64,000 nt of DNA from Xanthomonas sp. DAR 35659 (GTDB lineage: Bacteria > Pseudomonadota > Gammaproteobacteria > Xanthomonadales > Xanthomonadaceae): positions 1,478,001 to 1,542,000 of the forward strand of contig NZ_CP162488.1 of NCBI RefSeq assembly GCF_041242975.1, given 5' to 3'. The notes beneath the pieces were generated by a model. It had not been told where the DNA came from, did not search any database, and was given only the letters and a program-made list of their open reading frames with translations. Both the position numbers and the translations under genes were made by a program. Below, piece by piece: positions 32,282-40,700 of this stretch (the stretch's first letter is position 1; each line of letters opens with the position of its first letter).

Positions 32282-33538
32282 ATGCATCGCATCATCGCCA
32301 CGGCCTTGCTGCTGGCCGGGCTGTGCGGCTGCGCCAGCTACGGCCAGCAACGGCCGGACCGGACCGCCTGCCGCGAGGCCTCGTCGCTGTCCCCCGCCTG
32401 CAAATCGGCGGACTTCATCGTGCTCGGGCAGGAACCGGACGAGGCCGACGCGCCGGCCCCGGCGCTGGCCTTCATCGAGTTCGACGAACACGGCAGACCC
32501 TACGCTCCGGCCGCCATCGACGATGTCATGGGCAAAATCGCGGCCTTCGCCGCGCGGCCGCCGGAGCGGGTGCTGATGGTGATCTTCATCCACGGCTGGA
32601 ATCACAACGCGGCGCAGAACGACGGCAACGTCATCGCCTTCAAGGCCTTCCTGCGCCAGTTGCAGGCGCAGGAGCGAATGTCGACGGTCGGGCAGCGGCG
32701 CGCGGTCGTCGGCGTCTATCTGGGCTGGCAGGCGAAGGCCTCCGACCACGATCTGGTCGCGCTGCTGTCGTATCGGGACAAGAAGGAACTGGGCCTGACC
32801 ACCGGCGTGGACGGGGTGCGTGGCGTGCTGGCGCGGTTGGCCGAGATGCGCCGCGCCTCGCCGCACAGCCGCCTGGTGGCGATCGGCCACAGTTTCGGTG
32901 GTGGCGTCCTGTTCAGTGCGGTCAAGGACCGGCTCGCCGAGGCGGTCGGCGCCGCACAGGGCGACTGGCACCCGGCGTACGCGGATCTGGTGGTCCTGCT
33001 GAATCCGGCGATCGAGGCGGAGCAGTTCGTCGCCCTGCATGCGGCCGCCGCGCAGACGCGGTTCCCGGCCTGCACGCCGTTGGCGCTGGTCAGTTTCACT
33101 TCCGAGGCCGACACCGCGCTGTCCCGGGAGTTTCCGCGCGGCATGCGGCTGTTCTACGCGCAGCGCATCGCGCAGGCCGGTGCGGGCGGCGCCGCGCTGA
33201 TCACCACGCCATACGGGCTGTATCCGGACTTTTCGCGCTACCGCCTGCGCCCGCTGCCGGGCGCGGCGGCGCCGACCGCGCTGACGCCGGAGGCGTTTTC
33301 CGCCGCGGCGCGCACCTGGGGCGGGTTCCGCGCCGGCACCGGTGCGTTCGCGCTGGGCGGACTGGAACTGGCCGCCACCGCCGCGTCACCGCCGCCGGCG
33401 CCATGGGGGCCGTTGTTGAACGTGCGCGTGGACGGATCGTTGATCCAGGACCACAACGCGATCTGGGATCCGCGCTTCGCGTACTTCGTGCGCGGTCTGG
33501 TCGGCATGGAGTTCGCGCGCGGCGACGCCTGCCGCTGA
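32282..33538 (+). CDS. Lipoprotein with alpha/beta-hydrolase domain
   Basis: This 418-residue protein starts with a lipoprotein signal (LLLAGLCGC, lipidated Cys at residue 17), so it is membrane-anchored and faces the periplasm or outside. The hydrolase core shows strand then oxyanion motif MVIFIHGWNH, the nucleophile elbow AIGHSFGGG (Ser), and a later segment LVVLLNPAIEAEQF. The likely final His is in DHNAIWD or nearby and cannot be placed firmly. AGGGAGAAC precedes the ATG. It is monocistronic. Substrate unknown; a lipase or esterase role is possible. Confidence 0.82.
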   Translation: MHRIIATALLLAGLCGCASYGQQRPDRTACREASSLSPACKSADFIVLGQEPDEADAPAPALAFIEFDEHGRPYAPAAIDDVMGKIAAFAARPPERVLMVIFIHGWNHNAAQNDGNVIAFKAFLRQLQAQERMSTVGQRRAVVGVYLGWQAKASDHDLVALLSYRDKKELGLTTGVDGVRGVLARLAEMRRASPHSRLVAIGHSFGGGVLFSAVKDRLAEAVGAAQGDWHPAYADLVVLLNPAIEAEQFVALHAAAAQTRFPACTPLALVSFTSEADTALSREFPRGMRLFYAQRIAQAGAGGAALITTPYGLYPDFSRYRLRPLPGAAAPTALTPEAFSAAARTWGGFRAGTGAFALGGLELAATAASPPPAPWGPLLNVRVDGSLIQDHNAIWDPRFAYFVRGLVGMEFARGDACR

Positions 33539-33632
33539 GCGCGCGCTGCGGCGTGGTGCCTGAGCGGGTGGAGCGGGCATCGTCGCCGACGCCGACCGGC
33601 GTCCTATCGGTCGCGCCGGGGCGTCCGCGCGC

Positions 33633-34511
33633 TTACGCGGTGGCGGGCTGGCCTTCGGCCAGCAACCATTCGCGCAGGCGCCGGCCGGCCTCGCTCTCGC
33701 CGCGCGAGCGCAGGCGGGTGAGCCAGTAGCGGCCAAGGTCGATGCGCTGCGGGAACGGGCAGACCAGGCGCCCCGCGCCCAGGTCCTGCGCGAACAACGG
33801 CAATGGCAGCAGCGCCACGCCGGCGCCGGCCGCCGCGGCCGCCGCCAGGGTCAGCGACGAATCGCAGATCGGCCCGCCGGCCAGCACTTCCGGCGCGGCG
33901 GCGGCCTGCAGCCAGCGCGGCCATTCGTCCAGTCGGTAGGAGCGCAGCAACGGCATGCCGGCCAGGTCGGCCGGCACGCGCAGCGCGCGCGCCAGCGCCG
34001 GCGCGCAGACCGGCGCGAACGCGGCATCCAGGATCGGTGTCGCCTGCTGGCCCTGCCAGTCGCCGTCGCCGAAGCGGATCGCCAGGTCCAGGCCCTCGCC
34101 GGCGAGGTCGACGCGGTTGTTGTGGGTGTGCACGCGCAACTCGATGTCGGCATGCGCGGCATGGAAGGCGTCCAGCCGCGGCAGCAGCCAGCCCACCGCG
34201 AAGGTGCCGACCACGCCCACGCTCAGCGTCTCGCGGTAGCGGCCGCCGGCGAAGCGCTGCACGGTCGCGGCGATGCGGTCGAAGGCCTCGGTCAGCACCG
34301 GATGCAGGCGCTGGCCTTCGTCGGTCAGCGCCACGCCGCGCGGCAGGCGCTGGAACAGCACCACGCCCAGGCGCGCTTCCAGTCGCTTGATCTGATGGCT
34401 CAGCGCGGCCTGGGTCACGCACAGCTCATCGGCGGCGCGGGTCAGGTTCTGGTGTCGCGCGGCCGCCTCGAAGGCGCGCAGCGCGTTCAGCGGCAGCGGC
34501 GGGCGGATCAT
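33633..34511 (-). CDS. ampR: AmpR-like LysR-family regulator
   Basis: This 292-residue LysR-type protein has an N-terminal winged helix (LNALRAFEAAARHQNLTRAADELCVTQAALSHQIK segment) that matches AmpR closely, followed by the two-lobe effector domain (about 90-290). AmpR proteins bind the region between ampR and the beta-lactamase and respond to cell-wall muropeptides. Its divergence from two class A enzymes is exactly the Stenotrophomonas ampR-L2 arrangement. The start has TCCCGATG context with GGAGGCATC overlapping (minus-strand TGCCTCCCGATG); the family start MIRPPLPLNALRAF is conserved. Confidence 0.93.
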   Translation of the reverse strand: MIRPPLPLNALRAFEAAARHQNLTRAADELCVTQAALSHQIKRLEARLGVVLFQRLPRGVALTDEGQRLHPVLTEAFDRIAATVQRFAGGRYRETLSVGVVGTFAVGWLLPRLDAFHAAHADIELRVHTHNNRVDLAGEGLDLAIRFGDGDWQGQQATPILDAAFAPVCAPALARALRVPADLAGMPLLRSYRLDEWPRWLQAAAAPEVLAGGPICDSSLTLAAAAAAGAGVALLPLPLFAQDLGAGRLVCPFPQRIDLGRYWLTRLRSRGESEAGRRLREWLLAEGQPATA

Positions 34512-34524
34512 CGGGAGGCATCAG

Positions 34525-34550
34525 TTAATTTCATGGGTGCGATTGAATAA
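34525..34550 (+). promoter_or_regulatory. AmpR operator candidate upstream of beta-lactamase 1
   Basis: TTAATTTCATGGGTGCGATT at 34525-34544 continues with GAATAA. It lies in the 98-base ampR/bla interval and is repeated in variant form (TTATGGGCGCGATTCAACAA) upstream of the second beta-lactamase. A TTC to GAA inverted pair fits the T-N11-A style of LysR sites. Confidence 0.65.
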
Positions 34551-34609
34551 CCTCGCTGGTGGGCGGCGGTCAAGCTGCGCATGATCGCGGCTCACGATGG
34601 AGGTGGACG

Positions 34610-35500
34610 ATGCTGGCAAGACGACGATTCCTGCAGGGCATGGGGCTGGCGGCGGCCGCGCTGGCGGTGGCGGGGGTGGAGGCGAAAGTGGCGTCCGGCA
34701 AGGCGCAGACCCTGGCGCAGCGGCTCGCCGGGATCGAACGGCAGGCGCGCGGGCGGCTGGGCGTGACGCTGCTCGACGGCAGCGGCACGGTGCTGGGCGG
34801 GCAGCGCCAGGACGAGCGTTTTCCCTTGTGCAGTACCTTCAAATTTGTATTGGCGGCCGCGGTGCTGCAGCGGGTCGATCGCGGCGAGCTGGCGTTGCAG
34901 ACGCAGGTGCCGATCCGTGCCGAGGACATGGTGGTGTCGCATGCCCCGGCGACCCGGCCGCATGTCGGCGCCTCGCTCGGTCTGGCCGAGCTGTGCCGGG
35001 CCGCGATGATCTTCAGCGACGGGGTGGCGGCCAATCTCCTGCTGCGCCAGGTCGACGGCCCCGCGGGGCTGACCCGTTTCCTGCGCACGATCGGCGACAC
35101 GCAGACCCGCTCCGACCGTTACGAGCCGGAGATGAACGACTTCGCCATGGACGACCCGCGCGATACCACGACGCCGGCGGCGATGGCCGCGAGCATGCGC
35201 ACGCTGCTGCTCGGCGAGGTGCTGGCGCCGGCCTCGCGGCAGCGGATGATCGACTGGATGCGCGACAACCGCACCGGCGACGACTGCCTGCGCGCCGGGT
35301 TTCCGCGCGCCTGGAAGGTCGGCGACAAGACCGGCAACAACGGCATCGACACCCGCAACGACATCGCCATCGTCTGGCCGCCGGGGCGTGCGCCGCTGTT
35401 GCTCACCGCCTATCTCAATGGCGCCAAGGTCGACGAAGACGCGCGCGACGCGGCGTTGAAGGCGGTGGCGGTCGCGGTGCGGGAAACGCTCGCGGGCTGA
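34610..35500 (+). CDS. Class A beta-lactamase, L2-like, with SDG motif (copy 1)
   Basis: This 296-residue serine beta-lactamase is exported by the Tat route (MLARRRFLQG, the same start as Stenotrophomonas L2). The active-site Ser75 and Lys78 lie in STFK, Glu172 is in EPEMND (the omega loop), and K240-T-G lies in GDKTGNNG. Its SDN loop is SDG (136-138), so Asn132 (Ambler) is Gly. Among characterised enzymes, M. tuberculosis BlaC also has Gly here, which is linked to altered inhibitor behaviour. GGAGGTGG supports the start. It is the first of two tandem copies and is probably induced through AmpR. Confidence 0.93.
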   Translation: MLARRRFLQGMGLAAAALAVAGVEAKVASGKAQTLAQRLAGIERQARGRLGVTLLDGSGTVLGGQRQDERFPLCSTFKFVLAAAVLQRVDRGELALQTQVPIRAEDMVVSHAPATRPHVGASLGLAELCRAAMIFSDGVAANLLLRQVDGPAGLTRFLRTIGDTQTRSDRYEPEMNDFAMDDPRDTTTPAAMAASMRTLLLGEVLAPASRQRMIDWMRDNRTGDDCLRAGFPRAWKVGDKTGNNGIDTRNDIAIVWPPGRAPLLLTAYLNGAKVDEDARDAALKAVAVAVRETLAG

Positions 35501-35656
35501 GGCGCGGAGACGATCCGCCGGGCATGGCCGCCGCGCGGCGGGACGGGGTGAGCACGGCGCTGCGCGGCGCGCCTCAGGGTCCAGCGCCGCGCCGCCTTGA
35601 AGGCGCGCGGGACGTTCGGCGGATGCGGATGGATCGTGTTCAGGCAGCAATTCGGC

Positions 35657-35678
35657 TTATGGGCGCGATTCAACAATA
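35657..35678 (+). promoter_or_regulatory. Second AmpR-type operator candidate, upstream of beta-lactamase 2
   Basis: TTATGGGCGCGATTCAACAA aligns with TCATGGGTGCGATTGAATAA upstream of copy 1. It lies about 57-79 bases before the second ATG, the same spacing as in copy 1 (about 60-80 bases). The ribosome binding site and start region GATGGAGGTGGACGATG is also identical in the two copies. This suggests that copy 2 carries its own AmpR-controlled promoter. Confidence 0.6.
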
Positions 35679-35735
35679 TTGCGGGTGAGGGATGGTCGAT
35701 GCGGCCATCCTCCCGGTTGCCGATGGAGGTGGACG

Positions 35736-36626
35736 ATGCTGACGAGACGACGGTTCCTGCAGGGCGTGGGCATGGGCGCGAGCCTGCTGGCGGTGGCTGC
35801 GGCAACGGCGAAAACAGCGCAAAGTCCCGCGCCCACCCTGCAGCAACGGCTGGCCGAGATCGAGCGGCGCAGTGGCGGCCGGCTCGGCGTGAGCCTGCTC
35901 GACGGCGGCGGCGCGACGCTCGGCGGGCAGCGCCAGGACGAGCGCTTCCCGCTGTGCAGCACCTTCAAGTTCGTCTTGGCAGGGGCGGTGCTGCAGCGGG
36001 CCGACCGTGGCGAATTGGCCTTGGAACGGCGCCTGCCGGTGCGCAAGGAAGACCTGCTGGCGTATGCGCCGGTGTCCGAGCGCCATGTCGGCGGCACGCG
36101 CAGCGTGGCCGAGTTGTGCGAGGCGGCGATGATCTACAGCGACAACACCGCCGCCAACCTGCTGCTGCCGCTGGTGGGCGATCCGCCGGGAGTGACCCGT
36201 TTCCTGCGCACGTTGGGCGACCCGCGGACCCGCCTGGACCGCAACGAGCCGGGCGTGAACGATGTCGGCCCGGGCGACCCGCGCGACACCACCACGCCGG
36301 CGGCAATGGCGGCGACGATGCACACGCTGCTCCTTGGCGATGCGCTGCAACCGGCGTCGCGGCAGCGCCTGATCGGCTGGATGCGCGACAACCGCACCGG
36401 CGACGCTTGCCTGCGTGCGGGCCTGCCGGCGGGCTGGCGAATCGGCGACAAGACCGGCAGCAACGGCACCGACACCCGCAACGACATCGCCATCGTGTGG
36501 GCACCGGGACGGCCCGCGCCGCTGCTGCTGACCGCCTACCTCAACGGCGCGACCGTCGACAGCGCCGCCCGTGACGCGGCCCTGAAGGCGGTGGCGCAGG
36601 CCGTGGTGGCCTCGCTGTCGGTGTAG
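35736..36626 (+). CDS. Class A beta-lactamase, L2-like (copy 2)
   Basis: This protein also has 296 residues and a Tat signal (MLTRRRFLQG). All classical motifs are intact: STFK (Ser75, Lys78), SDN at 135-137, Glu171 and Asn175 in EPGVN, and KTG at 239-241. It is the canonical member of the tandem pair and the likelier main hydrolase of penicillins and cephalosporins. It shares the same length and leader sequence with copy 1, so the two arose by duplication that included the promoter. They differ mostly in the mature part outside the active-site strands. Confidence 0.94.
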   Translation: MLTRRRFLQGVGMGASLLAVAAATAKTAQSPAPTLQQRLAEIERRSGGRLGVSLLDGGGATLGGQRQDERFPLCSTFKFVLAGAVLQRADRGELALERRLPVRKEDLLAYAPVSERHVGGTRSVAELCEAAMIYSDNTAANLLLPLVGDPPGVTRFLRTLGDPRTRLDRNEPGVNDVGPGDPRDTTTPAAMAATMHTLLLGDALQPASRQRLIGWMRDNRTGDACLRAGLPAGWRIGDKTGSNGTDTRNDIAIVWAPGRPAPLLLTAYLNGATVDSAARDAALKAVAQAVVASLSV

Positions 36627-36628
36627 CC

Positions 36629-36767
36629 GGGACTGGGGATTGGGGATTTGGGATTCGCAAGAGCGGTCCCTGCATGCTGATGCGTTTCTGCCCGATCTCA
36701 ATCTCGCGCCTGAAGCCCGTGGAGGCCGCTTTTACGATTCCCCAATCCCGATTCCCCACTCCCGCCC
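36629..36767. repeat. Heptamer-type inverted repeat pair between bla2 and plc
   Basis: G-rich copies (GGGACTGGGGATTGGGGAT) at 36629-36657 face inverted C-rich copies (CCCCAATCCCGATTCCCCAC) at 36741-36760. They are members of the 7-base-period repeat family that recurs through 44-57 kb. It lies between convergent genes and may form a hairpin. Confidence 0.7.
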
Positions 36768-36770
36768 GCC

Positions 36771-38927
36771 TCAGAAGGGTCCCGGCCCTTGATAGACCGC
36801 CGGGTCCTCCTGATACAGCCGCGCCGGTCCGCCCATCGCCGGGTCGCTGATGCCGGGCTTGCCGGTTTCCACGCGGCCGGCCAGGCGCTGGCGCGCGTGG
36901 TCCTGGACCAGCCACAGGTCGTACCAGCCGCCGCTGGGTTTGGCGCTCCAGCGGATGCGTCGCTCGGTGCCGGGCGCCAGCGTCAGTTGCTGGCGTGGCT
37001 GGGCCTGCGCGTAGGCGGCTGGTTCCAGCGACACGCCGAGCGGGGTGGTGCCGGGATTGCGCAAGACCAGGCACAGCGCCTGCGCATCGTCCGCATCCTG
37101 AGCGATCTCGGCCTGCAGCAGCGGGGCGCTCAGGTCGCCGCGGTAGTGGCGATGGAAGCCGTTGGGGCCGAGCAGCCACAGGTCGTAGTCGCCGTCGTAG
37201 GTGGTCCAGGTGCCGTCCAAGCTCGCGCCGGCGCCCACCGTGTAGCGGCGCGGGATCGCGTCCAGCAGATAGCGGTCGTAGACGTGCAGCACCGCCGCCG
37301 CGCCGCTGTTGGCCATGTGCAAGCGCACTTCGCCACGTTCCAGGTCGTACTGCAATTGCACCGTCGGCCGATACGGCAGCGCGCGCGAGCGGCGCACGCC
37401 GAACGCCTGCCGCGGCGCCCGCACCTGCTCCGGCAGCGGCGGCAGCGCGTGCTCGCGCAGCGCCGCGGCGCGCGCCGCGGCGTCGCCCACGTCGGGCAGG
37501 TCGGCGACGAACGGGCGGGTGTCGGCCTGGCGGAAATCGAAGGCATCGACCAGGTCGCCGCAGACCGCGCGGCGCCATGGCGTCAGGCCGGCGGCGGCGA
37601 CGCCGAAGCGGCGCTCCAGCAGGCGCAGCACCGAGGTGTGGTCGTAGACCTGCGAATCCACCCAGCCGCCGCGGCTCCATGGCGAGATCACGTACAGCGG
37701 CACGCGCGGGCCGAGGCCGTACGGGCGCCCGCGCAGTTCCGGCGGGTCGACCTTGGCGTCGCCCGGCGCCGGGTGCAGGTGGTATTCGCCGTCGGTGGCG
37801 ACGCTGGAGGCGCCGGCCCAGCCGCCGGCCGCGGACGGGTCCGGCGAGGGCGGCGCCGGCGGTGGCACGTGATCGAAGAAGCCGTCGTTCTCGTCGAACA
37901 TCAGCAGCAGCGCGGTGCGCGCCCACACCTTGGGGTCGGCGGTCAGCGCGTCGAGCACGCGCGCGGTGTAGGCCGCGCCCTGCGCCGGGCTGGACGGATC
38001 GGGATGCTCGCTGCCGGCCGCGTCGGCGATGATGAAGCTCACCGACGGCAGGCGCGCGGCCAGCACGTCCTCGCGTAACTGCGCCAGGCTGCGGCTGGAG
38101 ACGCCGCGCGCGCGCAACTGCGGATCGTGCCCGGGCGCGCCGCGCCAGGCGGCGCGAAACGGGGCGAAGCCGGCCAGCGGGTTGTCGGTGAAGTTGTCGG
38201 CCATGTCCTGGTAGATCTGCCAGGACACGCCGGCCTGCTGCAGCGCTTCCACGTAGCTGGGCCAGCGGTAGTCGTCCGGGTCGCCGCCCAGTTCCGGGAA
38301 GTTGTCGTGCGAGTTGGCGATCGCCGGGCCCCCGGCGCGCGCGTGCGGATCGTTCTGCCCGGTCCACAGGAACACGCGGTTCGGGTTGGTGCCGGCCTGG
38401 ATCGCGCAGTGGTAGGCGTCGCAAAGGGTGAAGGCCTCGGCCAGGGCGAACTGGAACGGCAGGTCCTCGCGCTCGTAGTAGGCCAGCGCGTGGTCGCGCT
38501 TGGCCGCCGGCCACTGGCCCATGCGGCCGTGGTCCCAGGCCTGCTGCGCGTTCGGCCAGGTGTGCGGGGTGCCCTGCACGCGCATGGTGGCGAAGTCGCG
38601 CGCGGTGTTCAGCGGGAAGGGCGCGAGCTGGCGGCTGCCGTCGGCGCTGGGCTGCAGCCACACCGTGCGCGGCGCGATGTCCGGCAGGGTCGGCGCCGGG
38701 ATCGGAAAGCGGTCGCCGAAGCCGCGCACGCCGGCCAGGCTGCCGAAGTAATGGTCGAAGGCGCGGTTCTCCTGCATCAGGATCACCACGTGCTGCAGGT
38801 CGTCGAGGGTGCCGCTGCGCACGTCCGGGGCGATCGCGGCGGCGCGGGCGATACTGGGCGGCAGCAGCGCGGCCGCAGCGGCGGCGACACCGCTCTGCAG
38901 CAGGCGGCGGCGGGGAAGGTCAGTCAT
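36771..38927 (-). CDS. Phosphocholine-specific phospholipase C, Tat-exported
   Basis: This 718-residue enzyme has a twin-arginine signal (LPRRRLLQSG). The phosphoesterase domain contains HVVILMQENRAFDHYFG, the metal-binding Glu-Asn motif, then WTGQNDPHA and LLMFDENDGFFDHV as further conserved blocks. The C-terminal part has two copies of the DUF756 beta domain usual in PlcH/PlcN (around 500-590 and 610-690). It hydrolyses phosphatidylcholine and related lipids outside the cell or in the periplasm. Such enzymes are Tat-exported and then secreted by the type II pathway in Pseudomonas. The start lacks a strong ribosome binding site. Confidence 0.93.
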   Translation of the reverse strand: MTDLPRRRLLQSGVAAAAAALLPPSIARAAAIAPDVRSGTLDDLQHVVILMQENRAFDHYFGSLAGVRGFGDRFPIPAPTLPDIAPRTVWLQPSADGSRQLAPFPLNTARDFATMRVQGTPHTWPNAQQAWDHGRMGQWPAAKRDHALAYYEREDLPFQFALAEAFTLCDAYHCAIQAGTNPNRVFLWTGQNDPHARAGGPAIANSHDNFPELGGDPDDYRWPSYVEALQQAGVSWQIYQDMADNFTDNPLAGFAPFRAAWRGAPGHDPQLRARGVSSRSLAQLREDVLAARLPSVSFIIADAAGSEHPDPSSPAQGAAYTARVLDALTADPKVWARTALLLMFDENDGFFDHVPPPAPPSPDPSAAGGWAGASSVATDGEYHLHPAPGDAKVDPPELRGRPYGLGPRVPLYVISPWSRGGWVDSQVYDHTSVLRLLERRFGVAAAGLTPWRRAVCGDLVDAFDFRQADTRPFVADLPDVGDAAARAAALREHALPPLPEQVRAPRQAFGVRRSRALPYRPTVQLQYDLERGEVRLHMANSGAAAVLHVYDRYLLDAIPRRYTVGAGASLDGTWTTYDGDYDLWLLGPNGFHRHYRGDLSAPLLQAEIAQDADDAQALCLVLRNPGTTPLGVSLEPAAYAQAQPRQQLTLAPGTERRIRWSAKPSGGWYDLWLVQDHARQRLAGRVETGKPGISDPAMGGPARLYQEDPAVYQGPGPF

Positions 38928-39209
38928 GGCAGTGGTACCGGCGGATCGGAAGAAGGGGCCGCCGGGCGGCAGCCCGCCGTCGGCGAGGGCGCAGCATGCG
39001 GGTTGCGCGATGACAGATCCACCGCCTTCTGGCGCGCGGGTGCCGAGCGTGGCCGCACTGGGCCAGGTCGAACTGGAACGGTCCCGGGTGGGGACGGTCA
39101 GGCATGCGTCCGGCGACGCCGCCGCGCGGTCAAGGCTGCGGCGTCGCTTGAAAGCCTGCGCCCGGGCCCCATACTGGCTGCCTCCGTTCCTCTCGCGTTG
39201 TTTGCCGCC

Positions 39210-39539
39210 ATGCCGATCTATGCCTTCCAGTGTGCCGAATGCGGGCACAGCTTCGACCGCCTGCAGAAGCTTTCCGACGCCGATCCGCAGACCTGCCCCG
39301 CGTGCGGCGCGGCCGCGGTCAAGCGCCAGCTGACCGCGCCGTCGTTCCGGCTGTCGGGCAGCGGCTGGTACGAGACCGACTTCAAGAAGGACGGCGACAA
39401 GAAGCGCAACCTGGCCGAATCCGGCAGCGGCGGCGGTAGCGGTGGCGAGACCAAGCCGGCCGCCACCACCGACGCGGCCAAGCCCGCTGCCGCCGCTGCA
39501 CCGGCGCCGACGCCGGCGGCCAAGCCTGCCGCGACCTGA
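39210..39539 (+). CDS. FmdB-type zinc-ribbon protein with Ala/Pro-rich tail
   Basis: This 109-residue protein has the short FmdB/CxxC_CxxC_SSSS zinc ribbon: MPIYAFQCAECGHSFDR and PQTCPACGAA give two CxxC pairs. It continues with FRLSGSGWYETDFKKD, which is conserved in proteobacterial members. The tail from about residue 75 is low-complexity Ala, Pro, Lys and Gly. Aside from the tail it is ordinary. In many proteobacteria it precedes aspS, as in this window (with one minus-strand gene between). Confidence 0.9.
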   Translation: MPIYAFQCAECGHSFDRLQKLSDADPQTCPACGAAAVKRQLTAPSFRLSGSGWYETDFKKDGDKKRNLAESGSGGGSGGETKPAATTDAAKPAAAAAPAPTPAAKPAAT

Positions 39540-39570
39540 GTCCGTCGACCCGCGAAACGCGAACGGCCGC

Positions 39571-40542
39571 TCAGCGCGCGCCGAAGCGTGCCCGGCAACC
39601 GTCCTTGACCCACACCGCATTGCCCTCGTAGCCCCAACTGCGGCCTTCGCTGCAGGTGCTGCCGGACAACTGCTGGATCAGCACCGGACGGCCCTGGCGC
39701 CGATCCCAGGCGCAGCTGCGCAGGCGCTTGTCGTCGCTGTTGCAGGTCACCGAGTAATCGCCGCCGCCGCTCGGCGGACGTCCCGGACCCCAGCCACCGC
39801 CGCCGCCGCCGCGGCCTTCGGCGAACTCGCCGCGGCAGCCGTCGTCGACCCACACCGCGCCGCCGCGCTGGCCCCAGGTGCGGCCCTCGATGCAGCGGGT
39901 GTCCGACAGTTGCCGCACCAGCACCGCGTTGCGCCAGCCGGTATTGCAGACGCGTTGGCGCTGATCCTGGCTCTCGCAGCGGATGGTGCCGGCGGCACCG
40001 ACGCCGCCACCGCCCCAGTTGCCGCCACCGCCACCGCCCCCCCAGCCGCCCCGACCCTCGGCGAAGCGGCCGCGGCAGCCGCCGTCGACCCAGACCACCC
40101 CGGGACCCGAGCCCCAGGTCTGGCCCTCGATGCACGGCGAATCCGACAGCGTGCCGACCAGCCGCGCGGGACCGCGGAACGGCGTCGCGCACTGGCGGCG
40201 CCGGCGGTCGTTGCTGGAGCAGGCGATGGTCTGCGCGGTGAATCCCGGCTGCGGCCGCCACTGGCCGCCGCTGCCGCGCAGCGAGGTGGCGATGTCCTGC
40301 TGGATGCGGCCGAAGCCCCAGCCGCGGTCGATCTGGTCCAGGTAGAACTCCAACTGATCGTCGGGAATCTGCCGGCCGCGCGATTGATCGGCGTACTCGC
40401 GCTCGATCACCCGCACCCGGCTCGGCACCGACAGCTGCCGCAGGTCCTCCGGCGCATAGGCGCGCGCGCTCTGCGCCGCGACCGGCCCGCTGGCCAGGGC
40501 CAGGCCGGCCAACAACAGCCAACCGCTCAGGTGCTTCAACAT
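39571..40542 (-). CDS. DUF3011 triple-repeat secreted protein
   Basis: This 323-residue protein has a signal peptide (MLKHLSGWLLLAGLALASGPVAAQ). After a helical N-terminal region (to about 95), it has three copies of a Cys-rich DUF3011 unit (about 100-165, 185-245, 260-323). Each has the order C-x-S-x-D-x-R, a middle Cys, LS-x-(T/S/D)-x-C-x-EG-x(2)-WG, and VWV-x-(D/G)-GC-(R)-x-(R/E)F. Gly-rich linkers separate the units. Function unknown; a beta-sandwich binding role is a guess. GGAGGGGACCC is a strong ribosome binding site. Confidence 0.88.
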   Translation of the reverse strand: MLKHLSGWLLLAGLALASGPVAAQSARAYAPEDLRQLSVPSRVRVIEREYADQSRGRQIPDDQLEFYLDQIDRGWGFGRIQQDIATSLRGSGGQWRPQPGFTAQTIACSSNDRRRRQCATPFRGPARLVGTLSDSPCIEGQTWGSGPGVVWVDGGCRGRFAEGRGGWGGGGGGGNWGGGGVGAAGTIRCESQDQRQRVCNTGWRNAVLVRQLSDTRCIEGRTWGQRGGAVWVDDGCRGEFAEGRGGGGGGWGPGRPPSGGGDYSVTCNSDDKRLRSCAWDRRQGRPVLIQQLSGSTCSEGRSWGYEGNAVWVKDGCRARFGAR

Positions 40543-40700
40543 GGGTCCCCTCCGATACCCGTGAGTGTGGCCGGACTATAGCCTCACGCGAACTTAAGGC
40601 CGGGTGAGCGGCGCGGCGATTTGCCCGGGCCGGCCGCGCGCCGCAGAATATCGGGCTTGCCGGCGCGTTCTGTGGCGGCGGCCCCTCCTTGGAGTTTGCG

